Shown: piece by piece, positions 12,365 through 26,800 of the stretch
How positions within the stretch are numbered: position 1 is the first letter of the stretch
How the letters are laid out: every line of letters starts with the position of its first letter
NCBI GenBank assembly: GCA_022559845.1
Contig: JAHNEJ010000124.1
Span: 62,001 to 126,000 of the forward strand
Direction: 5' to 3'
Source of the DNA: Amorphophallus konjac
Lineage: Eukaryota > Streptophyta > Magnoliopsida > Alismatales > Araceae
DNA: 64,000 bases
Position numbers and translations under genes: made by a program
Notes under the pieces: generated by a model
Database searches by the model: none
What the model was told of the DNA's origin: nothing
Seen by the model: only the letters and a program-made list of their open reading frames with translations

Positions 12365-15300
12365 CTGCTCGACACATGTATATGCTCACGCCATGTCAGT
12401 ATTGTTGAAGAGTACGGCCAATATATATTTTCAATACAAGTCGTTAATCCCACGCAATATAAAAAGCAAAAAACTTACATTTTAAAAACATGACGGAATT
12501 GATACAGCTTTCTGGGGTACTTCAAATCAAACCAAGTCCAAGGTACGACAATATAAAATTGTAAATGTTCTCCGTCCATCTTGGAAGTAGGCAAATCAAA
12601 AAACAGAACCAAGGAATCGGCAGTCTTCCGAGCAGCAGTATGATTGAAGGCCCCCAGGTGAACCTTCTACAAGCGACTGTTTCATAGAATTCACTGCTAA
12701 TTGTCAGAACTTGTTATTTTTACAAGTCTAGTAGAGGTGACAATTTGCCAGAAGTGGCATTGGAAGTCTGCAAAGATGCAGGGTTTCTACTTGGGTCATC
12801 TGGCTACTCTTTTAGGATTACCAAGAAAGAGGATTTGATTTGTACCTTAACTCCTCCACAAGCTAACTGATCAGACTCGAGCTAAGAACGATGTCCATCG
12901 GGCTGGGGTTTTCAGAAGTATTATGATATACCTCAAGTTTTATTAATACATGTCTAGTAAGCATCCACTTGAGAGGGACTGGTAATCAGGATAGGCACAC
13001 CTTACAACTTAGTACATTTACAAACTTTCTAGAGACTTACAACACTAGGTCATGGGACAACGACACCTTTCTCAAGTGAAGAATGGTAAATCTTTAGTCC
13101 ACCATTGCCACCCACATAATGCCCTTCTTAGTTAGATGGCCATATCCAAACATATTCAGTGGACCTTCATTTTGAACATCAGCGAGACCTTCAAACTTGC
13201 ATCGACAATAGAAGAATCAAAGGAAGTTCGGGCCTGGCATGTCAGAGAGACAATAACTTGGATTTTTCACATTTGGACTAACCTATATTTGGTTCATATA
13301 TTCTACAAAAGGATTTCACTTATCCATGCAAAACCAAGGTTGCCGGCTCTTGTTATCATATTGTCAATAACAAGAACATTTTTACAGATCGGAAGTAAAC
13401 GACATAGACTAAATGAGCATAAAACATGATTTCAGGGCATGTATTAACAAAATGAACCACATAAAGAAGTAGCAACACCTGTGATTGTCCCCTAGTTGAG
13501 TTTTAAAAGAGAAATACAGTGTGTCAGAAAGAAGCATGGGGCAAAATAAAGAACATAATAAAACATAACATCCGGAAAAGTATGTAGCAATTATAGTTGA
13601 ACCCTGGGCCAAAATGTAAGTTTCCAATCATGGACCAGAGAATAGTAATAAAATCAAATTCTCATTCAACAAATCCACTCTCACATTACAGGATATTCTC
13701 AAACACTTTGCATAGATAAATCTGATAATCTTTAGCCCTTGCAGTGAAATACAAATGGATTCTGACTAACCACATGGAAAGGAGAAAAGGATTTCTACCA
13801 CAAGCATAATGTGTGATGCAAAAAATGACTTAAGCATACCCCCATAAAATGTGAAAATCCTGGTCACACCTTCCAGAATTAGCAAGAAAGCTTTTGCCAA
13901 TAGTCTATTGTCTAACTCTCATCACAGCCTCCCATCAAAGTACATATGTTCATGTTGAGATTTCATCTATACTGTACCTAGGTAAATACCCTGTCACTTG
14001 GACTTAATGCTGTTCCAGGTAATGCTCACATCTTTCACAGCAACACCTTTCATTATGCAACAATGATGAAATGCACTATGAATTCTCATTTCCTTTCCTT
14101 GGAAATAGGAGTAGCAATAGGAATTTTCATATTGACAAGAGAAGTATAAGCAGCAGGGGCGGCAGCATCAATAGGCATGGCACTAGGAGTGGCAATAGGA
14201 GTTTTCATATTGGTGAGTACCAGCAGCAGGGGCAGCACCATCAAAAGAATTATCCCATCAATCTGGGACCAGCTGAAATGATGATGGATACAAAAGTTTG
14301 GCAAAGTTTTCCATCCATACATCCTGCTTGATATTAATTTACATGGGGGTGCAAAGCACATGGTCAAATAACTTTAAAATCTAATGGGACCATTTTAGTG
14401 TGCAGAACATGGAAGGCTACTCTAGATTTTGATAAACAAAGAAGGAAACACAAGTACAAACAAAACTCAAAAGGTTCCCAGGATTATCCTTTATGATGAT
14501 GGTATTGTTACATGTAGACAAAAGAAAATTCTGAAGAGGAAAAAAAAGGCACTGACATTTCATAAGTGCCCAAAGTCCCACTAATAATATTGTAAAATCT
14601 CCAGGTACAATCCCATACATCTTTGAATTTGTAAGGAATATAGCCTTCACTTTTTGTTGGCAGTTGGTACTGCATACCTGGTGATTGCTTACTTTTTGTG
14701 CATTGAACCTCTCGTTCATCTGTTTTGGCATTGCAAAATCATTGCCCTACTGGTAAGTGTTGATTATTTGGTCCATTTCGTTGCTTGCTCATTTTGGTGG
14801 GCAAGGGATATCAAAATTTGGAGATGCTTCCTGGAGGCCCCTTTGAAGTCCTGCCTTTCTACAATCGGAAACTGGAGATAGGCCCCTTGAGTTGGGTTGT
14901 GGCTGGTTGGTTCAAGATGATTACTTCCCTAGTTATCATTTTGACTACACCCACTGGCAGTAGCATCAGTTGGAAGGTTTGCACAGTGTGTTTCAGCATA
15001 GACTAAGCCCTGCCCCAGTTTCACACGTAGCTGGGGACTTTTAGAAGTTCATTCTTGTGTGTTGTCATGTGAGACCAGGTCCCTTAGTGAGATGTGAGGA
15101 AAGTTTTCCTGTCCCTTCAAACTGAGATAGGCTCTTGGACTCATCCAACTACTGGAATGGAGAAATTTGGTTGTTTAAGGGATTTTTTTAATTCTTTTCT
15201 ACTTGTTTGTGGATATTGTAATGTTATTACTTTGATGTTGACTACAATGAATGATGGATGCAAGGATTTGGCTCTAACCAGTTGCCTGCCTAATGTCAAC

Positions 15301-18300
15301 CCTTTCAAGGTGGTGTCAAGTACTGGGCCAAATAACTTTAGACATGAGGAGGTCCGTCAAAAGCCCCATGAGGCCAGCTGGCAGGTAGAAAACAACATTC
15401 TTGGTTGCACAGTTTCAACTCATACAACTCAACAACAATCTTGAAAGATTCTCCTAGGCTTTGGAAAGAGTCTGGACAAAGAAAGGGTTATATGCTCTTC
15501 TCTAGGGCAACTGTTAGTCAAAGAGTGAACTGAACACAAGCCTACTTCCACCCCCCAACCCCTGCTGTCCGGGGGAACTTTGTATCCTTCAGGAAGGAAA
15601 TTAGAGTTTGCCTCAAAATCTCCCTCTGTTTTCTCACAGCCATATCCTCCTGCCACAAAGAATCAGCTCCGATATTTCCCTAGCTCAACAACTCCAGACA
15701 CTTAAGGAAATTATCAACTTCAGATTGAAGATCTGTTCTGAAAGAAATTATCAACTTCAGATTGAAGATCTTTTCTGAATACGACATCACAGATCACCTG
15801 ACCAACAGACATACATATGTGGTGGTTCACAAAGGATTCCTTGGTGCATTAGAGTTACAGAGCAGCTTAGCATGGTAATTTTTGCAGAGCATTATCTCGG
15901 ACAAATTTGACTAACTACAACTGTGTGAAACAGAATGCACCGATCATAGAATTCTGCAAATCAAGAAGATTCTTCCAACCATAGACGTCACAGATACTGG
16001 AAGGTTACAAAGACAGCTTTGCATTTATAAAATATCTCAGAAAATGCCTCCTAGGAGGCAAGCTTAACACAGAAAAACCATTAAGGACAAAAAAATTGTA
16101 TGCAAGTCACATTAAACCATGGAAGTGAAGTGTAACCTTACTAAAATGAAAGAGGCAGAACTGAAAGCAGGAAAAGCACAACTGACAGGTAGAGGTTCCA
16201 AACGTTGGGTCAATCTGGTAGTTATGTTGTAGATAATGACAAAGAAGGAAATTGGCATTATGTGTTATTGCCAATCGGTCTTTGCCCCCTGAACAGAGTT
16301 GGCCTCTTCTGCACGGATCATGTGGTGCCCAAAACTAGAACATGAAAGTGGCACCCCTTAGAAAAAATAACAGATTCTTCTTCGTTCTGGGAATATCAAC
16401 ATCAATTAGCCTTCAAGGGAATCAGGGCATAGTTGTCCCTAAACAGCTTCTTTTTAAAAATGCACAAGGCATGTATGGAGTTAACAGCATCAGCCGAGGG
16501 AGGCAACCCGGTGCTCACCTCAGACTCAAATGCCTAGGTGATTGCCTAGGCTTTTGAGGCAGTGTGTTTTCTCCTACAAATGATTATGCAAAAAGAAAAG
16601 GGTAGTAGGAAGAAAATAAAGAAAACATCAAAGACAATGATATGTAAGATTCTGGTAGACACAGAAGTCCGACATGTAAAGACCGGTTTGTATAAAGCAC
16701 CCATATCCATGGTCTTGGGAATCACTAAGAATAAGAAAATTGTAGAAACATGTAAGAGAAAAGGGCACTATTAAAAGAGGTATTAACGACTTTGGAAGGA
16801 CTAAACATACGATAAATCAGTACCATATATTAAATAACATAGGGGAGAGCATGTAGGTGCGTGAAGTGAGGGTAAGGCAAGGTGAGACAAGCCAAAGGCA
16901 AGGTGCTTTAGGCTGGCCTCGCCTTCCCTAATCACCTAGGCGAGTGAGACAATTACCTTTCATAATGTAGCAATGCATATAATGCTGGAGCTTGAAATCC
17001 CATTGAGATTGATTTGCAATGAAAACTGTGTTTCATTTTGTTAAGAAAAGAGATAGAATTGTAAGCTAAAATGAACAAGTGGTTATTTATTATTATTATT
17101 ATCATTTTGAAAGTGGATGATACCAGTACTGTATTAAAAGTAAAAAAAGGGGTGTACAAATATGGTCAGTATGTTCTCAAAAAATCCCTGTACAATACAA
17201 GGCTCCACACCAAGGTGGTGTGTTCCACCTCAACTCCCTAACAAAACAAAAACAAAGGAGTTGTGTGAAGGCACTTTACGAATATGCTCAGCCCAATCTC
17301 TCACTCTCTCACAAATAAAAGGAAACTATCCTGTCCACTGCTCTTGCTTCACTCCTAAAAATTCTATTGTTCCTCTCTCCCCATAAGGCCCAAAGAGTGG
17401 CATGGAGGATTAGACACCAGATCATTGTCGCCTTTAAGAGATCACTTTCTTTGCCAGTTCTCAATCAAAAGTTGCACACTCCCCTAAGATCCGAGGGCAC
17501 ATCAAATCCTGTCAACGACCTTTAGCCAGATCTCCTGCAAGTTCAGATCTCCCTGACAATGTTAGGCCCAAATAGAAGAAAGGAAAGTCTTCTATTTGGC
17601 AGCCTAAGATAAACGCTGCTCTCTTGAGGCTGAGATCGACATTATCCATATTCACCCCCTCTAAGAGACTCTTGCTGAAATTGACCCTTAGTCCATTGAC
17701 TTCCTCCAGCAGCCCCAGCATCAACTTAACAAGTAGTTGGCTCTCATCCTCTGCAAGCAATAGGATAGTGTCATCTGCATATTGTAGATATGGGTGATAT
17801 CGACATCTTTTGTCCCTATCTGGAAACCTTTGATCGGTATAATGGACTCAGCTCTCAACCACATCCTACTCAGTATGTGCACTACCAAAACGAAGAGGAG
17901 CGGGGACATAGGATCTCCCTATCAGAGGCCTCTACCACTATGGAAATAAGGGGTGGGCTTCCCCTTGACTAACACTGCAAAAGCGGACGACGTAACACAA
18001 GCTCGGATCCATGCAATCCATCTCCAAATCCCATTTTTTTAAGGACTTTGAAGAAGCATTGCTAGTTGACACGATCATATGCTTTTTTAAAGACTAACTT
18101 CAAGACCACCTCTTTCTTCCTCTAAATCTTCATAGCATATAGACATTCATGTGGCAACCAGAATGTGTCATCCCCTAATAAAAGTCCATTGGAATCCACT
18201 GACCATTCTGTCAATCACCCTATCAAGTCTCATTGCCAACAGCTTGGTGATTATCTTGTAGGTGCTATTCAACAGACTAATAGGTCTGAAGTCTAAGAAG

Positions 18301-21300
18301 GATTGATCCCCTTGCTTCCTGGGAATGAGGACTAAAAGAGTTTGGTTAATGCCCCTCGAATGTGCCACTCCCTCCTGAAACTCCCATACTATTGACATGA
18401 AGTCATTTTTTATGACATCCCAATATTTCTAGAAGAAAGCTAATGCAAAGCTATCTAGACCTAGTGCTCTGTCATCTGCAAGGGAGAATACAGCCTATTG
18501 GACTGTCTTACAAAAAGGGGTGGTATAAAGCTTCACTTGCCTCAAAAGAAAGATGAGATAGTAGATCATCAGCAATCCCAAGTCTAACAATGTCCTCCCC
18601 AGTTTAATGTACTATGGCCCCGAGAACTTTTAAGTCTCATGTTTGATATATCATGGTCCTGACCCTTCAAATCTCACATTTGATTCTTGGCCCTGAGAGC
18701 CTTTAAATCTCGGATCCCATACTTCATGGCCTTAAGAGCCTTTAAATCCATGTTTGATGTATTATGGTGTTGAGAGTCTTTAAATCTCATATTTGATGTA
18801 TTATGGCCCTAACGAGCCTTTAAACCTCATATTTGATATTTCTGGGCCCTAGAGCCTTCAAATCTCATATGTGATAACTCATAGCTCTGAGAGCCTTTAA
18901 ATCTTATGTTGATAGCTCAAGGTTCTTGAAAGCCTTTAATTCTCAAATCCCATACCCTATGGCCCTTGAGAGCCTCCAAATCTCAAATATTATGTCCCAT
19001 GGCTGTTGAGAGCCTTTCATTCTCATATTCATCCTCTACCTTACGATCTTTGAGAGCCTTTAAGTCTCAAATCCCACATTGATATCTCATGGCCCTTGAG
19101 AGTCTTTAAGTCTCGAATCTTATGTCTCATGGCTATTAAGAGCCTTTAATTCTCACATCCATCCTATGCTCTATGGCCTTTGAGAGCCTTTTAAATCTCA
19201 AATCCTATGCCTAATGGTTGTTGAGAGCCTTTAATTCTCACTTCCATCCTATACCTTATGGCTCTTGAGAGCCTTTTAAGTCTTAAATCCCTATTTCATA
19301 GTCATTCAGAACCTTCAAATCTCAAATCCTATATCTATGGTCACTGAGAACTTTCAAGTCTCAAATCATATATGTTATTGAGAGTCTTCAAATCTCAAAT
19401 CCCATATTCCATGATCATTGAGAACTTTCAAGTCTCAAATCCCATATCCTATGGTCATTAAGAGCCTTGAAGTCTCGAACCCTATATTCCACGATCTTCG
19501 AGAGCCTTCAAGTCTCAAATTCTATATCACGTGTGTTTTTTTCTTTTTGCAAACCCCAAATCCTACATCCTATGGTCATTAAGAACTTTCAAATTTCAAA
19601 TCGCATATCCCATGGTCATTAAGGGCCATCAAATCTCAAATCTCATATTCCATGGCCATTAGGAGCCTCCATATCTCAAATACCATATCCCATGGTCACT
19701 AAGAGCCTTTATATCTCAAATCCCATATTTCATGGTCTTTGAGGGCCTTTAAGCCTCAAATCCTTTATCATATGGTTCGTGGAACCTTTAAGTTCCTCTT
19801 ATATCCTATACACCCTTCTGATGGCATGAGGAGGCTGGAAGTCTTTCACATTTTCCATCCATATCCCTTTTCATGGCCAGCAGAGCCTTTAAGTCTTTCA
19901 TCAGACACACATATCTCTTTTCATGGTCAGCGGAGCCTTCAAATCCTTCATCATACCCAGATACCCCTTTTCATGGCCAAAGGAGCGTTCAAGTCCTTCA
20001 CCATACACACATACCCCTTTTCATGGCCAAAGGAGCCTTTAAGTCCATTATACATGCATATCTCTTTTCATGAATTAAAGGAGCCTTGAAATACTTCTCA
20101 TACCCTCACACCCCTTCATATACCTTGCCTACTTCATCCTATGAATTTCTAAGTCCATTATATGCCCACATGTTCCTTTCATATCTCCACAACTTCAAAT
20201 CCTTCTCATGCCCTACCATTTGTATCATTCTCTATTTTTCAATAAAAAAGAAAAATAAAAATAAAAAAGAGGGGTTTAAAAACAAGGTGCCCCGACAGAC
20301 TTAGCTATCTCTCTCTTGAGAGATGACAAAGGATAAAAAGGTCATAAACCTGACTGAGGTGAAAACCCGAAAGGGTGCCTTAGGCAAAAATGAGTATCCC
20401 GCTGCGTGAAAACCCGAGAGGACACATAGGCAAAAGTAAGAGAGGGCTAATCCCGGTGAAAACCCGAAAGGGCGCTTGGATTAGTAATGTGAAAAAAAAA
20501 GAAAAAAATCAATCAATGGAACTTGAACAAGGCTTGTCATTCAGTTACGTGCCACATCAACATAAGAAGTGAACAAAATTGACAAAATTTGTGTACTGTG
20601 TATAGAATGCTAAATATTGTCATGGTGGCCCAAGACAGGCCTTTGGTCTGACCTACATGATGATGATGAATGAAAGAAGTCGAGAATCAGATATTTCTGA
20701 ACTGTCAATCTCTTATTGTCTAGTGGTTGAGCGGTCTCTTTCAATGGGGCAACTTTACTACAAATCTAAGACATGTTCATTGACAGAAGTCATCTGTTCA
20801 AGGAACTCCATCCTTTGCTATTGAAGATGCATAATCATAATATCCATCAAATGTAGCGACCATACAAGTACATCACCAATCCAGGCAAGCACATGAATTT
20901 GCAACAAACTGCTATAAGATGTGGAAGCTTCTTCCCTCCTTAAACAGCTTGTCTTGCTTATAAAATCAATGTTGCACAAATCTCATGCCTAGACTGGCAG
21001 TCATTCCATTGATGGATCTCCATAAAGCCCCCCAATGTTTCTCCGGTCATCTTTGTTATGAGGCTTTAGAAATAGAAAGAAAGAGAGTAGGTAACATTCA
21101 ACCTACTATTGCTACCCAAAGCAAATTGATTCAAGCAGCATGGACATACAATTCCATGAATGATACTACAAAAGATTAGAAACTGCCATGCCCTTCCAAG
21201 TACTAGCCAAAGTGATGGCTTAAGTAGGTGGCATTCATCCTAACATTGCTACCTAAGGCAAATTGATAGTGGTGCATGAGAAGTAAATACCCAACATGAC

Positions 21301-23756
21301 TCAAATGTCAGGAACCAATGGAGGCACCATGGTATTTACAAGAGGACCTTACTATTACGTCTGAGGTTCTTAAACGAAATCATGACAATTTGTCGGGTTG
21401 ACTTAATCCCTAATACTTTTCAAGTTATCAAACATTCTTTAAAGGCTGTTCTGGCTGCCCAGAACAGGAAGTTGGGTATGTTGTTCTACGAGGATGGCAC
21501 AATCCTATGCTTAGATAAGAAGCGAGGGTTCATTCTACAAAGGTCATTAGAAACTCATGCCTATCAATAAACTGGGAAAGATAGGAGCTCATGCCTATGG
21601 ATAAACTGGGAAAGCTAGAAATTCATGCCTATGGATCAATTGGGAAAAAAATATCAGCATATTATTTTATCACTCTGGTCAATGACAGCCATGTTCATTA
21701 GCATCTTGATGAAGGAAAGAATGATAAAGTAATGACTCAGAAAGCTCAACAATGACAGCGCAGGACAGTTTCAATGGATAGGATGTCAAACACATCTATC
21801 ATGGAAGTTGCCCTTAAGAAGATGACCAGAACTCGTGGGCATAATTGAATGCATCAAATGCACATTGAACAAGAGGACGACACACATGGTCTCATCAATA
21901 AATTTCCAATATGTTTGTGACATCACTGCTTGAAGCTAAGAAAAAAAAACAAATGGTCAAGGCTTGGCTATGCCTCACAACACCAACAAGCATGATCCCA
22001 CATTTATATGAAAATGGAGGTGTTGATATTTTATATGAATATAGCCATCATATATTTAAAAGAAGGGCTTTACATACGCAAATGAAATTTTTGGATACTC
22101 ATCCAGCAAAATTCACTGAAGCGATCTATCATCATAGATGAGCCTGAACAGATACATCACTTGACCATCATATCACATTGTCTTGATGTGAGAGTTTCAC
22201 TATAATGGAAGTCATGCTCAAATTTTACCAGTCATGTTAATAGGAAACATGAGGCATGAGGCATATCTCTTTATAGTCTAATAGCAATTACACTTGTTCA
22301 CATGAACTTCGATTGTTGTGACAAACACAAGATCCGAATGGAATGCAACATGAAGGAATCAAGGCTTGAAAGTCCCACATCAAGGCACGCATGAAGAAGC
22401 TCAAAAATTCTTGGATGAGTTCAAAATTATCAAAATATGGATGCCAAAGAGGTCGGTATATCATCACCTTTGTCTAGTAAGATACCAAGAGGGGGAAGCT
22501 TATGTGAAAGGAATTTGGATACCTCGTGATGCCAACATGTCAATGTCAAACACGAAAAGGGTTTAAATACCTCAAAATATCAACATATTTATGCCAAGGG
22601 AATGGTGTTTTATCACCTTGATACCCGTGTGCATTGCCAAGGGATGGACAATCCATTTATGAACTGGCACGGACCATATGCTTTTGGCTTGGCCTTCACC
22701 ACATGATCTGTGGGGGGCATTTGTTCAAACCAAAAAAAAAGAGGGAGAAGCTTGGTGCACACAAAAAAAAAAAAAGACGGAGAGAGAAGCAGGGGATCAA
22801 TTGCCTGCTGTTGCGGCACCAGAGAGGAGGCAGCTTCCTGCTGTTGCTGTGCCAGGAAGAGACTCTTGCTGTTCCACTGCGCCAGGAAGTAGATAGAGGG
22901 AGAGAGGATTTTAAATAACAATAAATAAATATAGAAGAGTCCTATTAGGACTTTGACTATCAAGTCTCTCTCTTGGGTCTTTCTCTGCTGCCCAGGAAGA
23001 GAGAGAGAGGCCGATGGGTCAAACAGAGTCCTCATGGGACTCAAACTACCCAATCCTTCTCTCTCTCCTATTTTTGGGGGAGATCTTAATGATTTTCAAA
23101 AATATAGAAAATGAGGGCAGAGAGAGGAGCCCGGAGGTTGTCCTCCCATACCACCCACATCTCTCTCTCTGTCTCTCTCCTGTTCTCCCCCTCTCCTATT
23201 TTTAAGAAAAGGTTACTTCCCTCTTTAAAAAAATAGAGAAAATATAGAAAATTGAGGGCAGAGAGAGAGAGGAGCCTGAAGGCTATCCTCCCACTGCCTC
23301 CAAGTCGTCCTCTCTCTATTTTCTCTTTCCTGCACCCTCGTCCTCTCTCCTTTTTTTACGGAAAAAATATTTTCTGTTTAAAGAAATACAGAAAAATACA
23401 AAAATTGAAGGTAGAGAGAAAAGAGCCCAGAGGGTATCCTCCCACTGCCTCCGAGTCATCCTCTCTCCATTTTCTCTCTCCTGTGCCCTCATTCTCTCTC
23501 CTATTTTTATGGAAAAAATATTTTATGTTTAAATAAATACAGAAACTTACAAAAATTGAGGGCAGAGAGAAAGGAGCCCGGAGGCTATCCTCCCACTACC
23601 TTTGGGTCCTTCTCTCTTCATTTTCTCTCTCCTGCGCCATCTCTCTCTCTTTCTTCTCTTTTTAAGGAGAGATTATTGCCCTATTTAAAAATACAGAAAA
23701 TTTGGAAAAAGGAAGGCAGAGAGGGAAGAGCCAGGAGGTTATCCCCCCACTACCTC

Positions 23757-23823
<67 letters not shown>

Positions 23824-26800
23824 CCCTCTCCCCTGAAAATTAAAAAATACCCACTTTAGTGTGGGTTTTCATGAAAATAGCAAACCTACCGAGTGGGTTT
23901 TGTGAGAGTGCTAATTTTTCTCTCTTAAAAAATCAGAGAGCACCCATTTCGGAGTGGGTTTTCATGAATAATGTCCCCTCTCTTGAGAACAGCCCGGCAG
24001 GGGGCTGCCATGCAGGTTTATTTTTCTTGGGTTTTTATATAAAACCCCACTCCCCAATTACACTACAAACAGCCCGGCAGGGGGGGCTGCCATGCAAGTT
24101 TATTTTTCTTGAGTTTTTTTATAAAACCCCAGTCCCCAATTACACTGCAAATAGCCCGGCGGGGGGCTGCATATATGACTCCATTTTATCTCGATTTTTA
24201 TGCAAAAGGCCCATGGAGTCTACAAATAGCCCCATGGGTGTCCCATTTGAGCAACGAGAAAACTCTTTTGGCAAGGTGGTTGCTCCCTCTCTCTACTCAC
24301 TCAAGTGAGAGGAATGGCCTAATTGGCTAAGTCCTACCCATGGATAATGTGGCTCAGACCACTTGACCATTAAGCCCAGTGAGCTTGAACCACTAAGTCC
24401 ATTATGCCCAATTGGCTCGGATCATTGGATCCAATAGCCTAATAACACCTAATTAGCCAAATTGGCTCAGACCACTAAGTCCATTATGACATATTGACTC
24501 ATTATAAGCCCAATTAACTCAATTGGCTCGGGTCATTGAGTCCAATAACCCAATAAGGCCCAATTAGACCCAATTAGCATAATTTGCTCAGACCACTGAG
24601 TCCATTATGACTAATTGGCTCATCATAGGCCCAATTAGCCCAATTGGCTCAGATCATTGGGTTTAATAACCCACTAAGACCCAATTAGGCCCAATTTGCT
24701 CGGACCACTGAATCCATTATGCACAATTGACTCATCATAGGCCCAATTAGCTCAAGTGGCTCATACCACTGAGTCCATTATGCCCAATTGCTTCATCATA
24801 GGCCCAACTAGCCCAATTGATTTGGAAGACTAAGTCCATTATACCTAATCAGACCCAATTATCATAGGCCCAATTGATTAGCCTATTAAGCTCAATTGGC
24901 TACGCTTCTCAATCTGATATGCCTAATTGGCCTATCATAGGTCCAATTGATTGGATCATTAAGCCCAATTGGCTGGACTTCTTAGTCTGTTATACCCAAT
25001 TAATATATTATAGACCTAATCGGTTGATACAATTACTCGATCGTGATTATATGTCGATCCAATGGCTCGATCGTCATCATTTGTGGATCTAACGGCCCGA
25101 TCGTGATTATACACCAATACAACGGCTCAATCGTGATCATATGCCAATATAACGGCTCGATCATGATCATACGCCGATCCAACGGCTCGACCGTGATCAT
25201 ACGCCGATCCAACGGCTCGATCGTGATCATATGCCGATTCAACAGCTCAATCGTAATCATATGTCGATCCAATGGCCCATCAAGGTCATATTCAAATCCA
25301 ATGAACAATCATGATCATACGCCAATCTAACAATCTGATCATGATCATATGGCGATCCAACGGCCGATTGAGGATATACATCGATCCGATGGCCCGATCG
25401 TGATCATATTGGCTATCCGACGGTTAATCTTGGTCATATCTCAAATTCAACAGTTTGATAGAGACTTAATATAAATCTAACAGTTCGATCATGACCAGAA
25501 GTAAATCAACAATCCGATCATGACCAGAAGCAAATTCAACGGTCCGATGGAGACCGGATAGAAATACAACAGTTCTATCGTGACTGAAAGTAAATCCAAT
25601 GGTCTAATTGAGACCGGATACAAATCCAATAATCCGATCATGACCAGAAGCAAATTTAATAGCCAGATGGAGACCAGAAGCAAATCAATAGTCCGATCGG
25701 GACCGGATGCAATTCCAACGGTCCGATCATGACCAGAAGCAAATTCAACGACTCGATCGAGACCAGAAATAAATCCAACGGTCTGATCGAGACCGGATAC
25801 AAATCCAACGGTCCAATCATGACCAGAAGCAAATCCAACGGCCAATCAAGATTGGATACAAAAGTAGCAACCCTGGTAATTATCTAGAATTATCTAGGAT
25901 TTAAAAGGGTTAATTTGAGCATTTAATAGGTTTAAAAGCCTAATGGGCTTAATTAATGAGTTATTATGAGCCTAATTGTTAATAGGTAACTAGGTCCACT
26001 TAAAATGGGCCTTAAATCCCAAATTTTAAGTCTTTTGGCCCAAGCCCAACCCTAGAAACGTAATGGAGTAATTTTCCTAATTAAAATAGATAATTAGAGG
26101 ATAATTATAGGAGGAGTTTGAACAAAATTCAAATTTCCAACGCCCATGCAAGATGCGGTCAGTCGCGCGACCGCAATTTATTGAAGGCAGTCCAGGGAAG
26201 ACCGCTATTAAGTTCCGTAAACGAGTGATAGAGAAGCGTGAAAAGATTGGATTGTTATCAACTCTATCACCATGGATCGATGTGATCTGGCATGGGAGCT
26301 TGTCTAGGACTCTTAGGGGATCGAATTGACACCCTATAGGACTCCTAATTCGATCTAATCCCTCAGCCCTAAGCCAAACCCTATAAATAAGGCCCATATT
26401 CGTCCTGCGTGAATCTTAATTTTGGCTCGCGTAGTTCGAAGGTATAGTATGGTTATTTCAATGTCTTCCTTTAGAGTTTATTGTTCCCCTTAGTGTCTTC
26501 TAACATTCTGCAAATTTTCATGTTAGGAGGTCAAGCGTCTAAGGAGTTAGAGCGCTCGGAAGAAACAGTTTCTACGCAGGACGCGCAGGAACCAACACTC
26601 TCTTCCGGCGAGAAATTCGAAGCTTAAGAAGCATCTCAGAGGTAGGTTATATCATGTTGGCTTAAACATCAAGCTAGGAACAAAAGCCCTCTAATTTCTC
26701 ATGATTTTATGCACTATACACGGAGTATTTAGCATTTTTCTATGACTGCTCAATCATGTTTTTCACTGCATACTATCCATGCACCCTTAAATAAAAGATA

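Noticed and set aside
23252..23843. Ser/Leu-rich open frames
   Set aside because: They follow the 152-bp tandem repeat and the CT microsatellite.
25033..25330. Open frames with 10-residue peptide repeats on both strands
   Set aside because: They arise from the 30-bp period and carry no domain.
25027..25860. CRISPR-like 30-bp repeats
   Set aside because: Units are contiguous with no unique spacers, in a plant nuclear context; it is a tandem satellite-like array.
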